Of a stretch of 64,000 bases of DNA, positions 41,529 through 50,130 are shown piece after piece. The notes beneath the pieces were generated by a model, which did no database searches, was not told the DNA's origin, and worked only from the letters and a program-made list of their open reading frames with translations. Source of the stretch: DASPKT01 sp035626475. GTDB taxonomy: Bacteria; Pseudomonadota; Alphaproteobacteria; Azospirillales; Azospirillaceae. How positions within the stretch are numbered: the stretch's first letter is position 1; every line of letters starts with the position of its first letter. The stretch is taken from assembly GCA_035626475.1 (NCBI GenBank), contig DASPNP010000082.1:1-64000 (forward strand). The letters are read 5' to 3'. The position numbers were made by a program, and so were the translations under genes.

Positions 41529-42248
41529 ATGCGAGTTCACGTTTATTCCCGCACACTGGATACAGCCGGCGTCAGATTTGACGACAGGCACCTGCGATGC
41601 GCAGCAGTTGCTGGAGTCAGCATTCTGCCGGTCCACCAGGACGACCTCGCCATTGTGCGGACCCGCTATTCGGCGGTCACCATCAGCGCGGACGAGGCCC
41701 GCGACAAGCTGGTGGCCGTGGTCGAGACGGCTGCCGCCGAGGTGGATGCTCTCGCGGCCGAGCTGGCCGACGATGTGAAGCGCCTGCGCTGCGCCGTCGC
41801 CAAGGAGGGCCGGGCCGCTGCCGAGGCCGCGGACGTGTCGACGCTCCGAGGCATCGCTGACGAGATCGCCCACGCCGCTCGCCACCGACCGACCGGCAAG
41901 GCCGAGAAGAACGCCGTGGCGCTGGACGACATCCTGGACGACGCCACCCTGCCGCTCGCCTTCGACCCAGCGTCGATTAAGATGGCCCTCACTCGGCTGC
42001 ACGCGGCCCAGCAGAAGCGGGAGGACCGGCTGGCCGACCTGCGATCGCTGGCGCAGCAGGTTGGTGATCTAATAGTGCGGGCCACCGACCCGGCCGTTCT
42101 GCAGAAGATCCGCGACGATGGCCGCGAGGTTCAGCTCCGCGCCTGGCTGCCCAGCGTGGTCGATCAGGTTCGTGTCCTGCACCAGCAGGCCGCGGAGAAC
42201 GCCGCCCGCATGGGCCAGCTTCTCGCCGCGTTGGAGGCAGCACGATGA
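41529..42248 (+). CDS. Hypothetical helical protein, first gene of the element 2 operon
   Basis: 239 residues starting MRVHVYSRTLDTAGVRFDDRHLRCAAVAGV; GGAG lies eight bases before the ATG. From about residue 50 on it is almost all helix with heptad character (EARDKLVAVVETAAAEVDALAAELADDVKRLR ... LRSLAQQVGDLIVRA). No known domain. Its stop overlaps the next ATG (ATGA). It may be a structural or scaffold-like protein; this is a guess from composition. Confidence 0.6.
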   Translation: MRVHVYSRTLDTAGVRFDDRHLRCAAVAGVSILPVHQDDLAIVRTRYSAVTISADEARDKLVAVVETAAAEVDALAAELADDVKRLRCAVAKEGRAAAEAADVSTLRGIADEIAHAARHRPTGKAEKNAVALDDILDDATLPLAFDPASIKMALTRLHAAQQKREDRLADLRSLAQQVGDLIVRATDPAVLQKIRDDGREVQLRAWLPSVVDQVRVLHQQAAENAARMGQLLAALEAAR

Positions 42249-42724
42249 CCACAACGAGGAAGCGCCGGGTGGTCGCCTCGCCCGATCTTCGGCTGGCCCT
42301 TCGCGTCGCCGTGGCATCGATGCCAGGCGTGCCGGTCAACATGATCGCCGACGCCTTTGACCTGCACCGTGCGACGGTCTGGAACCTAACGGCTCGGTTG
42401 GGGCTACGCAGGATGGGCCTGATGGACGCCCTGCCTGAGCTGAAGGCGTGGTGGCAGGCCGAGTCCGGGAAGCATGATGACCTTGCCTGGGCTCATGCCA
42501 TCGGCACGGCCGTCACCGTCGCGCTCTATGTCCTGAGCCAAATCCCCGAGGCGAGGGGGACCTTCCGCGTGCCCACCGTCAAGATCGCAGCCGACCTCGC
42601 CCCGGAGCGCGCGCCGATCATCGCCGTGCAGGCCGTACGCGAGCTGAAGCCCTTCCTGGACGGCGCGCACGCCATCCTGACGTCCATTGCCGCCACCAAG
42701 GAGATGGCCCATGTCGCGCATTAA
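42245..42724 (+). CDS. Hypothetical helix-turn-helix-like protein
   Basis: 159 residues. The segment LRVAVASMPGVPVNMIADAFDLHRATVWNLTARLGLRRMG reads as a helix-turn-helix (resolvase/terminase-small-subunit-like). The rest is helical (VTVALYVLSQIPEARGTF). It overlaps the upstream stop by four bases and the downstream gene by 14. Possible DNA-binding member of the operon. Confidence 0.6.
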   Translation: MTTTRKRRVVASPDLRLALRVAVASMPGVPVNMIADAFDLHRATVWNLTARLGLRRMGLMDALPELKAWWQAESGKHDDLAWAHAIGTAVTVALYVLSQIPEARGTFRVPTVKIAADLAPERAPIIAVQAVRELKPFLDGAHAILTSIAATKEMAHVAH

Positions 42725-42932
42725 AGAACTGCACCGCCTGATCTTCCGGCCTGAGGAGGCCGGGCGCGAGGCGACTGTCGAGGAGATGGCCGAGTTCCTG
42801 GCTGCCCGCGAGGCCGAGGCGGCCGCGAGGGTCGCCAGGGTCCAAGCCGAGCGCGAGACGGAGCGGGCGAAGGCTCGCCAGCAGGCCAACCTTCGCGGCG
42901 TCTCCCGCATCGCTGCCGCGCTGGCCGGCTGA
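42711..42932 (+). CDS. Small charged helical protein
   Basis: 73 residues starting MSRIKELHRLIFRPEEAGREATVEEMAEFLAAREAEAAARVARVQ. A long Glu/Arg/Ala helix, probably coiled coil. Overlaps its neighbour on each side (14 bp upstream, TGATG downstream), so it belongs to the coupled operon. Function unknown. Confidence 0.6.
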   Translation: MSRIKELHRLIFRPEEAGREATVEEMAEFLAAREAEAAARVARVQAERETERAKARQQANLRGVSRIAAALAG

Positions 42933-43825
42933 TGTCGCCCGCTCCCGACCAGCGCCCCGGTGTCGCCGGCCTGACGACAGACCATCATCGTCGCTGGGCG
43001 CGTGGCCTCGCCAGTCTGGACGACATCGCCCGTGAGCTGGGCGTGAAGCGCCAGAGCGTCCACGGTGCAATGAGGCGTCGCGGCTGGACGATGGAGAACT
43101 ACCAGGAGCCGGCCCGCGACTCTCCGGCGGCCATGGATGCGCCCGCGGCCACCGGGAGCGGCGCGAGTAGCCCGCCGGCCCCCGGACGCATCCAGCGCGC
43201 TCCAGCAGCCGTTACCGACGACCTCGCTGCTGGCGTCTTCGTAGACGAGGCGACGCGCCAGAAGCTCTACGTCTCTGCTGGGCGGAGCGCCCTAAGGATC
43301 GCGACGGCGCTGCTGGGCGAGGTCGACGCCACTGTCACCAGAGAGAAGGGCCACCTGACGCCAATCGCCATTGGGCGGCTGTTGGAGAACGCTGAGCGCG
43401 CCTTGGGCTTGATGCTGCCGTTCGTGCGCCCGGCCGACGGCGAAGGCATGACCAGAATGTCGATTGAGGTCATCTCGCCGGAGCAGGACGCCGCGATCCA
43501 GCACGAGTTGGCTGACGCCCACGACGCCGAGGCCGACCAACCATCGCTACATCCGCCCGCCGGTGCCCGGACAAACCACCAACAACCGGCAAACATTCCT
43601 CTTCGACGCCGCGTCATGGTGCAGGGGCCGCTCCCCGACCCTACCTCGTTCCGCGACTGGCTCCAGAAGTTGATCGAGGCGAACGGCAAGCGCCACGCCC
43701 GCGACATCCTCCTGGCGCTCGACCCCAGCGCACCCGTTGGCTTCAACACGCCGGTCGACCAGCTGGTGGAGCTGATCTTGCACCGAACCTCTGGTGAACC
43801 CCAGCGCTTGAACCACTTGCTATAA
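42932..43825 (+). CDS. Hypothetical protein with N-terminal helix-turn-helix
   Basis: 297 residues. Near the N-terminus HRRWARGLASLDDIARELGVKRQSVHGAMRRRGWTMENYQEPAR is a convincing helix-turn-helix, as found in phage terminase small subunits and recombination-directionality-type proteins. The middle has KLYVSAGRSALRIATALLGEVDATVTREKGHLTPIAIGRLLENAERALG. The C-terminus is helical. Last gene of the four-gene coupled operon. Confidence 0.6.
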   Translation: MSPAPDQRPGVAGLTTDHHRRWARGLASLDDIARELGVKRQSVHGAMRRRGWTMENYQEPARDSPAAMDAPAATGSGASSPPAPGRIQRAPAAVTDDLAAGVFVDEATRQKLYVSAGRSALRIATALLGEVDATVTREKGHLTPIAIGRLLENAERALGLMLPFVRPADGEGMTRMSIEVISPEQDAAIQHELADAHDAEADQPSLHPPAGARTNHQQPANIPLRRRVMVQGPLPDPTSFRDWLQKLIEANGKRHARDILLALDPSAPVGFNTPVDQLVELILHRTSGEPQRLNHLL

Positions 43826-43978
43826 ACTGGAAGCCAACCACGTAGGGTGGCCAGCGGCTGCCCCTGAGGAGTTATCCCAAGATATGGGGTGCCGGCCCGG
43901 ATCCCTATCGCGATATGTTGAGTTTTTCTCAGATGCTGTATAGTTTACACCGCTTCTGAGTGCCTTGGAGGATCCCTC

Positions 43979-45106
43979 ATGAGGGCTGACTACATCGATA
44001 CCCGTCCAAACTTGGTTTCAGTGTTCTCAGGCGCGATGGGTCTCGATCTCGGCCTGGAAGCGGCAGGCTTTAACCCGGTTTTTGCCGCTGACATACTTCC
44101 CGCTGCGATCCAAACTATTAAGGTCAACAAACCAAACATCTGCACTTGGCAAGGTGATGTGTTCGAGCTTGAGGGTAAGCATATTCGCAGTATGGCAGGG
44201 CTGCTCTCAGTGGATGTTGATCTACTTGCTGGTGGCGCCCCGTGCCAATCCTTCAGCACTGCTGGCAACAGGCGGAGTATCAAAGACAGGGAGAAAGGGT
44301 TCCTTGTATTTGAATTTATTCGGCTGGTTAAAGAGCTGAGGCCGCGTGCCTTTTTATTGGAAAATGTTAAAGGTATACTATCGGCAAGCGTGAAGCACCG
44401 CCAGCTACCGTATAATAATAACGGCGTCATCATAGACTCTTGGCATGGCTCAGTGCTGCGCGAGGTTGTCAGAAGGCTCAGGGACATAGGCTATAGTGTT
44501 TCCTTCAAAGAGCTAAATGCAGCTGACTATGGTGTTCCGCAGGTTCGGCGGCGTGTCTTTTTTGTTGGCTACCGAGACGGAGTCGATCACTCATTTCCCG
44601 AGCCGACGCATTCCGAGAAGGGTGATCTCCTAGCTCCGCGGTGGTTGACACTTAAGCATGCAATTGGGGATTTGAGAGAAGACCAAAGTCACTGTGTTCA
44701 GTTTAGTGCCCGGAAAAGGGAGATACTCTCACTCGTCCCAGCCGGTGGAAATTGGCGCAATTTACCAGAGGAACTGCAAAAGGAGTCAATGGGCGCCGCA
44801 TATTACGCGAAGGGTGGGCGCACTGGGCATTGGAGGCGACTATCTTGGGAAAAGCCGTCACCGACGATTCTGACCGAGCCGAACAATGCTGGGACGTGTT
44901 TATGCCACCCTGTAGAGACGCGCCCGCTGAGTGTCGCAGAATGCGCGCGCCTTCAAACATTTCCTGATCATTGGAAATTTATGGGGACAGGTAGAGATCA
45001 GTATCGTCTAGTTGGCAACGCCGTTCCCGTAAAGTTGGCAGAAGCCCTCGGGCGAAGCATCATTAGCCGCCTCTCTCAGGCAGAAGTATGTACTGCTGCC
45101 GAGTAA
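43979..45106 (+). CDS. DNA (cytosine-5) methyltransferase of a type II system
   Basis: 375 residues, GGAGG before the ATG. Ordered m5C motifs: I LVSVFSGAMGLDLGLEAAGF, IV LLAGGAPCQSFSTAGNRRS with the catalytic Cys, VI AFLLENVKGIL, VIII QVRRRVFFVGYR, X QYRLVGNAVPVKLAEALG. Target recognition lies between VIII and IX (about 190-300). The gene converges with a PmeII-like endonuclease gene, which makes a complete restriction-modification pair. GC content is below that of the flanking operon, suggesting a separate origin. Confidence 0.95.
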   Translation: MRADYIDTRPNLVSVFSGAMGLDLGLEAAGFNPVFAADILPAAIQTIKVNKPNICTWQGDVFELEGKHIRSMAGLLSVDVDLLAGGAPCQSFSTAGNRRSIKDREKGFLVFEFIRLVKELRPRAFLLENVKGILSASVKHRQLPYNNNGVIIDSWHGSVLREVVRRLRDIGYSVSFKELNAADYGVPQVRRRVFFVGYRDGVDHSFPEPTHSEKGDLLAPRWLTLKHAIGDLREDQSHCVQFSARKREILSLVPAGGNWRNLPEELQKESMGAAYYAKGGRTGHWRRLSWEKPSPTILTEPNNAGTCLCHPVETRPLSVAECARLQTFPDHWKFMGTGRDQYRLVGNAVPVKLAEALGRSIISRLSQAEVCTAAE

Positions 45107-45121
45107 GTGGAGGCTAGGCAA

Positions 45122-45253
45122 ATGGGCGTGAAGCCTTCTCTGGTTCTCGATGCAAGAGGTCAGGACGCCTTGAGTGATGAAACTCGAGGCGTGCTGACCA
45201 GCATGTTATCTCACTTTGGTGCTTTGTTAACCAAAGCCATAAGCCGCCCATAG
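45122..45253 (+). CDS. Possible 43-residue protein after the methyltransferase
   Basis: MGVKPSLVLDARGQDALSDETRGVLTSM..., with GGAGG nine bases before the ATG. It overlaps the 3' end of the convergent endonuclease gene by 43 bp. The good ribosome binding site is the only support. Confidence 0.3.
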   Translation: MGVKPSLVLDARGQDALSDETRGVLTSMLSHFGALLTKAISRP

Positions 45254-46095
45254 TCTATGGAACCGTCAGGAGTACCAAACTCTGCTTTAGCCTTTTCGGC
45301 CAGCTTTTCGACAATTTGGGGGATTAGCTCTTCCTCAAGAGCGCGCCGGAAATCTGTGCAGAGAACTGTACAGAGCTGCACGACAGTGAGATCAAAATCT
45401 TTCTTTCCACCTCCAACAAACGTCCAGAACTCTTTGCTGGACATGGAAATGTACTCTTGTCCCTCGGGGCTAGTTGTAGTTGCCTTGCCATAAGCAGGGG
45501 CGAATATTCCAACGAACTTTTTTCCTTTCGATTTATAATAGGCCCTATTGCGCAGTATTGTAGCGCTAAGGTTCTTTCGAGAGCTCATTGGCATGCAGTC
45601 CCAGCTGCCCTTGACCTGGAATGCTTTTATGGTGTCCCCAACCTCAACCTCGAAATCAAAATCATCTGTCAGCAATGGCTCTCTAGCGCCAGGACAGCAG
45701 AACTTAGCTATAGCTTCGAATAAGTGTCCCATCGCTTCTTCCTCAGAAGCGATAAGCGTCGATCTAATTTGCATTTTTGCCCAATCGTTTACTGTCTTTA
45801 TCCCGCGAACACTCAAAAGAAATGGATTGGTGCGCTTCAAGCGTTCTGAGAACTTTAATTTGGTAAAACGATTCTGCATGCGCCTAATGTAGGCTGTATA
45901 AGCATGCTCAACGAATACGCGTGATCTCGCGACCTCAATATCCAAAATTTTAGCACATGCATGCGCCGCATGTTCCTTGATCTGTTCCTCGGCCTTTCTG
46001 TCGCTAAGAAGGTATTGTGCCAAAGCTGCCGCCCCGCTGAAAATGCGCCTATCTTGAGCGGAGGCTGCTGGATCTCGAATCTGATGTCCAGCCAT
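45211..46095 (-). CDS. PmeII-like type II restriction endonuclease
   Basis: 294 residues from MAGHQIRDPAASAQDRRIF. The middle part NPFLLSVRGIKTVNDWAKMQIRSTLIASEEEAMGHLFEAIAKFC resembles the helical lead-in of PmeII/MjaII-type enzymes ('NPFLL...G...A...V......SSSEET.FG'). The nuclease core follows: LLTDDFDFEVEVGDTIKAFQVKGSWDC gives Asp...Gln-x-Lys, then MSSRKNLSATILRNRAYYKSKGKKFVGIFAPAYG. Paired with the convergent m5C methylase. The frame is open to 46353, but the extra part crosses an inverted repeat and is not used. Confidence 0.75.
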   Translation of the reverse strand: MAGHQIRDPAASAQDRRIFSGAAALAQYLLSDRKAEEQIKEHAAHACAKILDIEVARSRVFVEHAYTAYIRRMQNRFTKLKFSERLKRTNPFLLSVRGIKTVNDWAKMQIRSTLIASEEEAMGHLFEAIAKFCCPGAREPLLTDDFDFEVEVGDTIKAFQVKGSWDCMPMSSRKNLSATILRNRAYYKSKGKKFVGIFAPAYGKATTTSPEGQEYISMSSKEFWTFVGGGKKDFDLTVVQLCTVLCTDFRRALEEELIPQIVEKLAEKAKAEFGTPDGSIDYGRLMALVNKAPK

Positions 46096-46407
46096 TTCAT
46101 AGGACGACGCAGCCTTGAACGGCTTCAGGCGGCATGGCCAAAAGCGATAGCTACCTGTTCGCACAGTTCCGCTGTGCGCAGCTGATCCCTTCCTCAGAAA
46201 CAGCGGCTCTCCACTCCTCCAGCGCAGAGCTCCACACCGATGCGCCCTGAAAGTAGGTTCTCCCGCCTTGCGACGTTGGATCATTGGCGGGTAATCCGCC
46301 GTGGTCATTGAACATGATTGAGCACGCCGCGTTCCTGGCAGGGTGCCCTCCACACTAAGTTTGCAGCCGCGTATCTCAGCAGCTCCGACTGTTCTAAGGA
46401 AGCAATC
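46096..46407. promoter_or_regulatory. Divergent region between the endonuclease and sigma factor genes
   Basis: 312 bp. It contains a 7-bp inverted repeat, CGCACAG...CTGTGCG (46160-46178, five-base spacer), 66 bp before the endonuclease start, where a controller could act. No separate gene is supported. Confidence 0.45.
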
Positions 46408-46947
46408 ATGCCTAGTGCATTCGAGCTTGAACTTACGAGCCAGATCAATCGGCTTCGGCGCTTCGCCAGATCACTGGCTGGTGGCGACATGGCGGATGAC
46501 TTGGTTCAGGATACCATCGAGAAAGCACTAAGGAACTCGGCAAGGTTCGAGGAAGGAACCAATATGAGGGCTTGGTTATTCCAAATCATGAAGAATACTT
46601 ACCTCGGCGAAATCAGAAAAATGAGGGCAATGAGGTCAGTATCTATGTTAGATGATGAGTTTATTGCGAGTGTTATGCCGATAATTGCTCCTGACCAGGA
46701 AGCCGTCATCCTGATGCATGAGATTGAACATGCAATAAATGGTCTGCCAGCCGAACGAAAAGTAGTGATGGCTATGTCGGTTTTTCATGGAATGGAGCCA
46801 GGCGAGATCTCTCAAAAGACCGGCGTAAATTACCTCACCGTAAAATCAAGGCTACACCGTGGCCGGCTAGCACTCGCTGACGTATTCCAGCACCATGGGT
46901 TCAAGACATGGAGGTCATATAGCGAGCGCGAACGCGTAACTGCATGA
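46408..46947 (+). CDS. ECF-type RNA polymerase sigma factor
   Basis: 179 residues from MPSAFELELTSQINRLRRFARSLAGGDMADDLVQDTIEKAL. Region 2 (DDLVQDTIEKALRNSARFEEGTNMRAWLFQIMKNTYLGEIRK) and region 4 (LPAERKVVMAMSVFHGMEPGEISQKTGVNYLTVKSRLHRGRLALADV) are complete. No anti-sigma gene is adjacent, so control may be transcriptional. A sigma factor on a mobile island could switch on element genes or rewire host expression. AAGGA lies before the ATG. Confidence 0.9.
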   Translation: MPSAFELELTSQINRLRRFARSLAGGDMADDLVQDTIEKALRNSARFEEGTNMRAWLFQIMKNTYLGEIRKMRAMRSVSMLDDEFIASVMPIIAPDQEAVILMHEIEHAINGLPAERKVVMAMSVFHGMEPGEISQKTGVNYLTVKSRLHRGRLALADVFQHHGFKTWRSYSERERVTA

Positions 46948-47079
46948 CATGTAGATTGGTGTATGCACATAAAACTGATCGAAATAGCCAATTGTGATTA
47001 ATAACGGTTGCCACTGGGTACTTTCCTGCGTCATGTATCTCTCATCGTTCGCTGTGAGCAAACTGATGGGGAATTGGCG

Positions 47080-47748
47080 ATGTCAAAGTTCGTTACCTAC
47101 CTGCGTACCTCGACTGGTCGGCAGAACCTTGGCATTGAGGCGCAACGCGCGACGCTGAAGACCTTCCTCGACCGCGAGGGCTGGCCGCCCTTGGCCGAGT
47201 TCGTGGAGCAGGAGAGCGGCAAGCGCAACGACCGGCCTGAGCTAGGCAAGGCCCTAGCCCTCTGCCGCGCCACGGGCGCTACACTGGTTATCGCGAAGCT
47301 CGACCGACTGGCCCGCAACGCAGCGTTCTTGATGTCGATCCTCGACAGCGGCGTGGACGTCCGGTTCTGCGACCTGCCGAGCATCCCCGCCGGCCCCACT
47401 GGCCGCTTCCTGGTTCAGAGCATGGCTGCCGTCGCCGAGCTGGAGGCCGGGCTGATCTCCGAGCGCACGAAGGCCGCGCTTAAGGCCGCGAAGGCCAATG
47501 GAGTGAAGCTGGGCGGTTTCCGGGGAACGGCACCCACGGCCGCCCACCGGGAGAGTGCGGTGGCCGTCACTCGCGCTAAGGCCGACGCACGTGCCGCCGA
47601 CCTCAAGCCCATCATTGCTGCTGCCCGCGCAGCCGGCTGTGCGAGCGCCTACTCCATCGCCGGCTACCTCAACGACAAGGGCATCCTCACCGCTCGCAAG
47701 AAGCAATGGCGGGCCGAGCAGGTCTTGCGGTTGCTAGATCGCATCTAG
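47080..47748 (+). CDS. Small serine recombinase (resolvase/invertase type)
   Basis: 222 residues. The catalytic domain starts KFVTYLRTSTGRQNLGIEAQRATLKTFL, with the active Ser within RTSTGRQ, then VIAKLDRLARNAAFLMSIL (conserved Arg), and AAVAELEAGLISERTKAALKAAKANG as the long E helix. A short C-terminal HTH (CASAYSIAGYLNDKGILTARKKQWRAEQVLRLL) binds DNA. It may resolve multimers or act on a site within element 2; the integration reaction itself is better assigned to the large recombinase at 50131. Confidence 0.92.
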   Translation: MSKFVTYLRTSTGRQNLGIEAQRATLKTFLDREGWPPLAEFVEQESGKRNDRPELGKALALCRATGATLVIAKLDRLARNAAFLMSILDSGVDVRFCDLPSIPAGPTGRFLVQSMAAVAELEAGLISERTKAALKAAKANGVKLGGFRGTAPTAAHRESAVAVTRAKADARAADLKPIIAAARAAGCASAYSIAGYLNDKGILTARKKQWRAEQVLRLLDRI

Positions 47749-47866
47749 TATTTTGTCGGCTTCTCTCTAGTGATGGGTAGAGATACATAAAGGGAATAGG
47801 AAAGTGAATTGTGGTATTGTTGCGCAATCGTACTATCGTGTTACTCAATCCGTACTGGAGAGTATC

Positions 47867-48040
47867 TTGCAGACCTTCGCCATCACACTGCGCACCAACA
47901 TCTTCGCCGAGCTGCCCGCCATGTCCGAGTAGGACCGCGTGGCCCTGCTGATCGACATGATCGAGGATCGCTCCTTCGGGCTGGCCGGCCAGCACTACAC
48001 GGTCGAGGAGGTGCCGCAGGAGGTAGCCGCTGCTGCATGA
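47867..48040 (+). pseudogene. Small gene with an in-frame amber codon
   Basis: A TTG start behind GGAG reads LQTFAITLRTNIFAELPAMSE, then TAG at 47930-47932, then continues in the same frame DRVALLIDMIEDRSFGLAGQHYTVEEVPQEVAAAA to TGA. Both halves look like one short protein (57 residues plus the stop). The simplest view is a nonsense mutation; readthrough is possible. Confidence 0.5.
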
Positions 48041-48552
48041 CCGGGGCACGCGTGCTGGCGCCACGGCCGGGCTTGTCCCGGCCGTTGTCGTTTCGGTTGC
48101 TAGCGTGGCCGCGGATGCGTTCTAGCTGCTCGTCGTCATGCTGTGCTGCACGAACGGGCTGAGACGCTTCCGCGACCGTCTGAGAGGTTGCTGCGTCAGC
48201 GCGGACAGCTGACGCACGTCAGCGGACAGGGATACGGCGCGGTCGGAGTCGAGGCGAGGGAGCCCAGGCCCCACCATACTAAAAAGATGGAGGGGGTGGG
48301 GCCTGGCCCCCGTCCTCTCATTATGCGGTGGGCTGCGGAAAACTGTCAGCGCCCTGTCCTCAGCCCGAGTCGCGGCATCCAGCCGAGGAATCGCACAGGT
48401 TGTTGTGAGGAGGGTCCAGTTAACCCATTGGTTCAAAGGGCAGTAGGAACAGAACTGGAACGCTCCTACAGCTGGGGTATGATGACGGCGGTGACGCGTC
48501 CTCCACCACAGAGATCGTCACCGCCGCCCTAACCGCCATAAGGACCTCCCCC
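48041..48552. other. 512-bp stretch without a supported gene
   Basis: One frame of 129 codons on the plus strand lacks any recognisable feature and has no ribosome binding site. A 10-bp inverted repeat, GGCGGTGACG (48487-48496) with CGTCACCGCC (48516-48525), lies just before the GIY-YIG gene and could be an attenuator-like leader or operator. Confidence 0.45.
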
Positions 48553-48924
48553 ATGGCAGATCACTTCACCTGGCCCGGTGTGCAGGGCACCTATCGGTAC
48601 TGGCTGCTTCGCGACCGCTTTTCGGCCGTAGCAGAGCCCGGCAACTACATGTTCGTCAAGCTCGCGCAGAACGTCTGGATTCCGCTCTACATCGGCGAGA
48701 CCGACAATCTCAGCGACCGCTTGCCGAACCATGAGAGGTGGGCCGAGGTCGTGCGACACGGCGCGACGCACATCATGGCCCACACCTCTCCGGGTGGAGT
48801 GGTGCTGCGCCGTGCCGAAGAGCGGGACCTGATCGCCCGCTGGAATCCGGTCTGCAATGTCCAGCATCGCACCCAGCCGCCGGTTCCCAACCTCGGCTTC
48901 GGTGTCGGGATGCCGCGCCGCTGA
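48553..48924 (+). CDS. GIY-YIG nuclease-domain protein
   Basis: 123 residues. EPGNYMFVKLAQNVWIPLYIGETDNLSDRL corresponds to the GIY-x(n)-YIG core, followed by Arg in a helix and RRAEERDLIARWNPVCNVQ carrying the metal-binding Glu and closing Asn. It is a minimal domain without DNA-binding extensions. The bases TAAGGACCTCCCCC precede the ATG. In mobile islands such proteins can be nicking enzymes or repair-like nucleases; the role here is unknown. Confidence 0.75.
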   Translation: MADHFTWPGVQGTYRYWLLRDRFSAVAEPGNYMFVKLAQNVWIPLYIGETDNLSDRLPNHERWAEVVRHGATHIMAHTSPGGVVLRRAEERDLIARWNPVCNVQHRTQPPVPNLGFGVGMPRR

Positions 48925-49088
48925 ATGATTGGTGGGCGGGCAGTCCCCGCCCACCAATCTGCTCCTCGGTCATATCAACCCGGCGTCGATTTGCCCCTTC
49001 GAGCCGCATGGCTTATCATGATCGGGAGATAGAAGTTCTGACTTGGAACGGACGTTCCAGGTTGGCCGCCCCTCTTGGCACGTGATTG

Positions 49089-50099
49089 ATGTCGTCCTCT
49101 GAAGCACCGCCTATCGACGCTACCACCACGCCCCCAGAGAACGCCGCTTCCGTGCGAAAGTCGTTTTCAGAGGCACTTGCCGGCCAAGTGCCCGAGGATG
49201 AGGCTCCATGCGGCTTTGGACGTGCTTCGGCTAAGCGGGCGGGGGAGCATGGCTTTAGTTTAGCGATACACCCTCTCCCCACTCGCCGCCGGCCCAGCAG
49301 GACATCCCCTCTCGCTCGGTTCAGGACCATCCCAGGCTTCGCACTGTCGGAGAAGCAGTTCGATGAATGCTGGAGGGCTCTGCTGGACATCGACCAGGGC
49401 ACGCTCCTCGGCATGGCCGTCGAGCATCGTCAGGACATGCAGGCGTTCACGATCGATCTCCGGGACCGACATGTCGCAGCAGCCGAGGCAGCAGGGAAGT
49501 CCCTCCGCGAGTGGGTGGCCAGCAAGATCGCCCTCGCCCTGCAGGACGCCAAGCGCCAGCTCGGCTACCGGCCCGAGTACGTCCTCGTTATGGAGCCGAA
49601 CCCCGACAAGGACCACGACAGCTACGATCGTGAGGACTTCGACCCGAAGCTCGTCGCTGACCGCCCGGTCGATATCCACGGCCTCTTCAGCGGGCGCACC
49701 GACGCCGACTTCGCCACCTTGCACAAGATCATGCGCAAGCACTTCGTCTTCGACGGCGACGAGAAGCGCAAGGGCGTGGACAGCCAGCGGACCCGCTCGG
49801 TCGGTCCGGCTGGCTACATACATTACGCCTTGAAGAAGTGCTGGATCGACATGGAGCAGTTCACCCGCGGGTCGTCCCGCATTCTCGCGAGCGCGGGGCT
49901 GCGGCGAGAGGCCCGCGCTGTGCTGCGTGGCCTCGCCGTCGAGAACGACATCACCGTCGCGCTCGACCTGCTTCGCCTGCGACGTGTCGAGCTAACAGTC
50001 CGGCTGGCTGACGCGCGTATCCGTGCAGGGCGTCGGTCAGCACGGAGAAAACGCTTCAGGATAACAGGCGGTGACAAGCGGCGCCTGCCCCTGACATAA
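49089..50099 (+). CDS. Hypothetical protein upstream of the integrase
   Basis: 336 residues; the ATG at 49089 follows a TTG in frame. The first 80 residues are low complexity. The body has FDECWRALLDIDQGTLLGMAVEHRQDMQAF, YVLVMEPNPDKDHDSYDREDFDPKLVADRPVDIHGLFSGRT and GYIHYALKKCWIDMEQF. The IHGLF and YIHYALKK segments faintly recall rolling-circle replication initiators, but I cannot align a full HUH motif, so I leave it unassigned. It lies 31 bp before the large serine recombinase and may be co-expressed with it. Confidence 0.55.
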   Translation: MSSSEAPPIDATTTPPENAASVRKSFSEALAGQVPEDEAPCGFGRASAKRAGEHGFSLAIHPLPTRRRPSRTSPLARFRTIPGFALSEKQFDECWRALLDIDQGTLLGMAVEHRQDMQAFTIDLRDRHVAAAEAAGKSLREWVASKIALALQDAKRQLGYRPEYVLVMEPNPDKDHDSYDREDFDPKLVADRPVDIHGLFSGRTDADFATLHKIMRKHFVFDGDEKRKGVDSQRTRSVGPAGYIHYALKKCWIDMEQFTRGSSRILASAGLRREARAVLRGLAVENDITVALDLLRLRRVELTVRLADARIRAGRRSARRKRFRITGGDKRRLPLT

Positions 50100-50130
50100 C
50101 GTGTAGACATTATGTCCTTCGGAGCTGATC

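Noticed and set aside
47080..47748. Small serine recombinase as the integrase of element 2
   Set aside because: It lacks the recombinase and zinc-ribbon domains and is 4 kb from the nearest end, whereas the large recombinase abuts attR.
48143..48532. 129-codon plus-strand frame before the GIY-YIG gene
   Set aside because: Low-complexity product, no ribosome binding site, and it spans the inverted repeat at 48487-48525.
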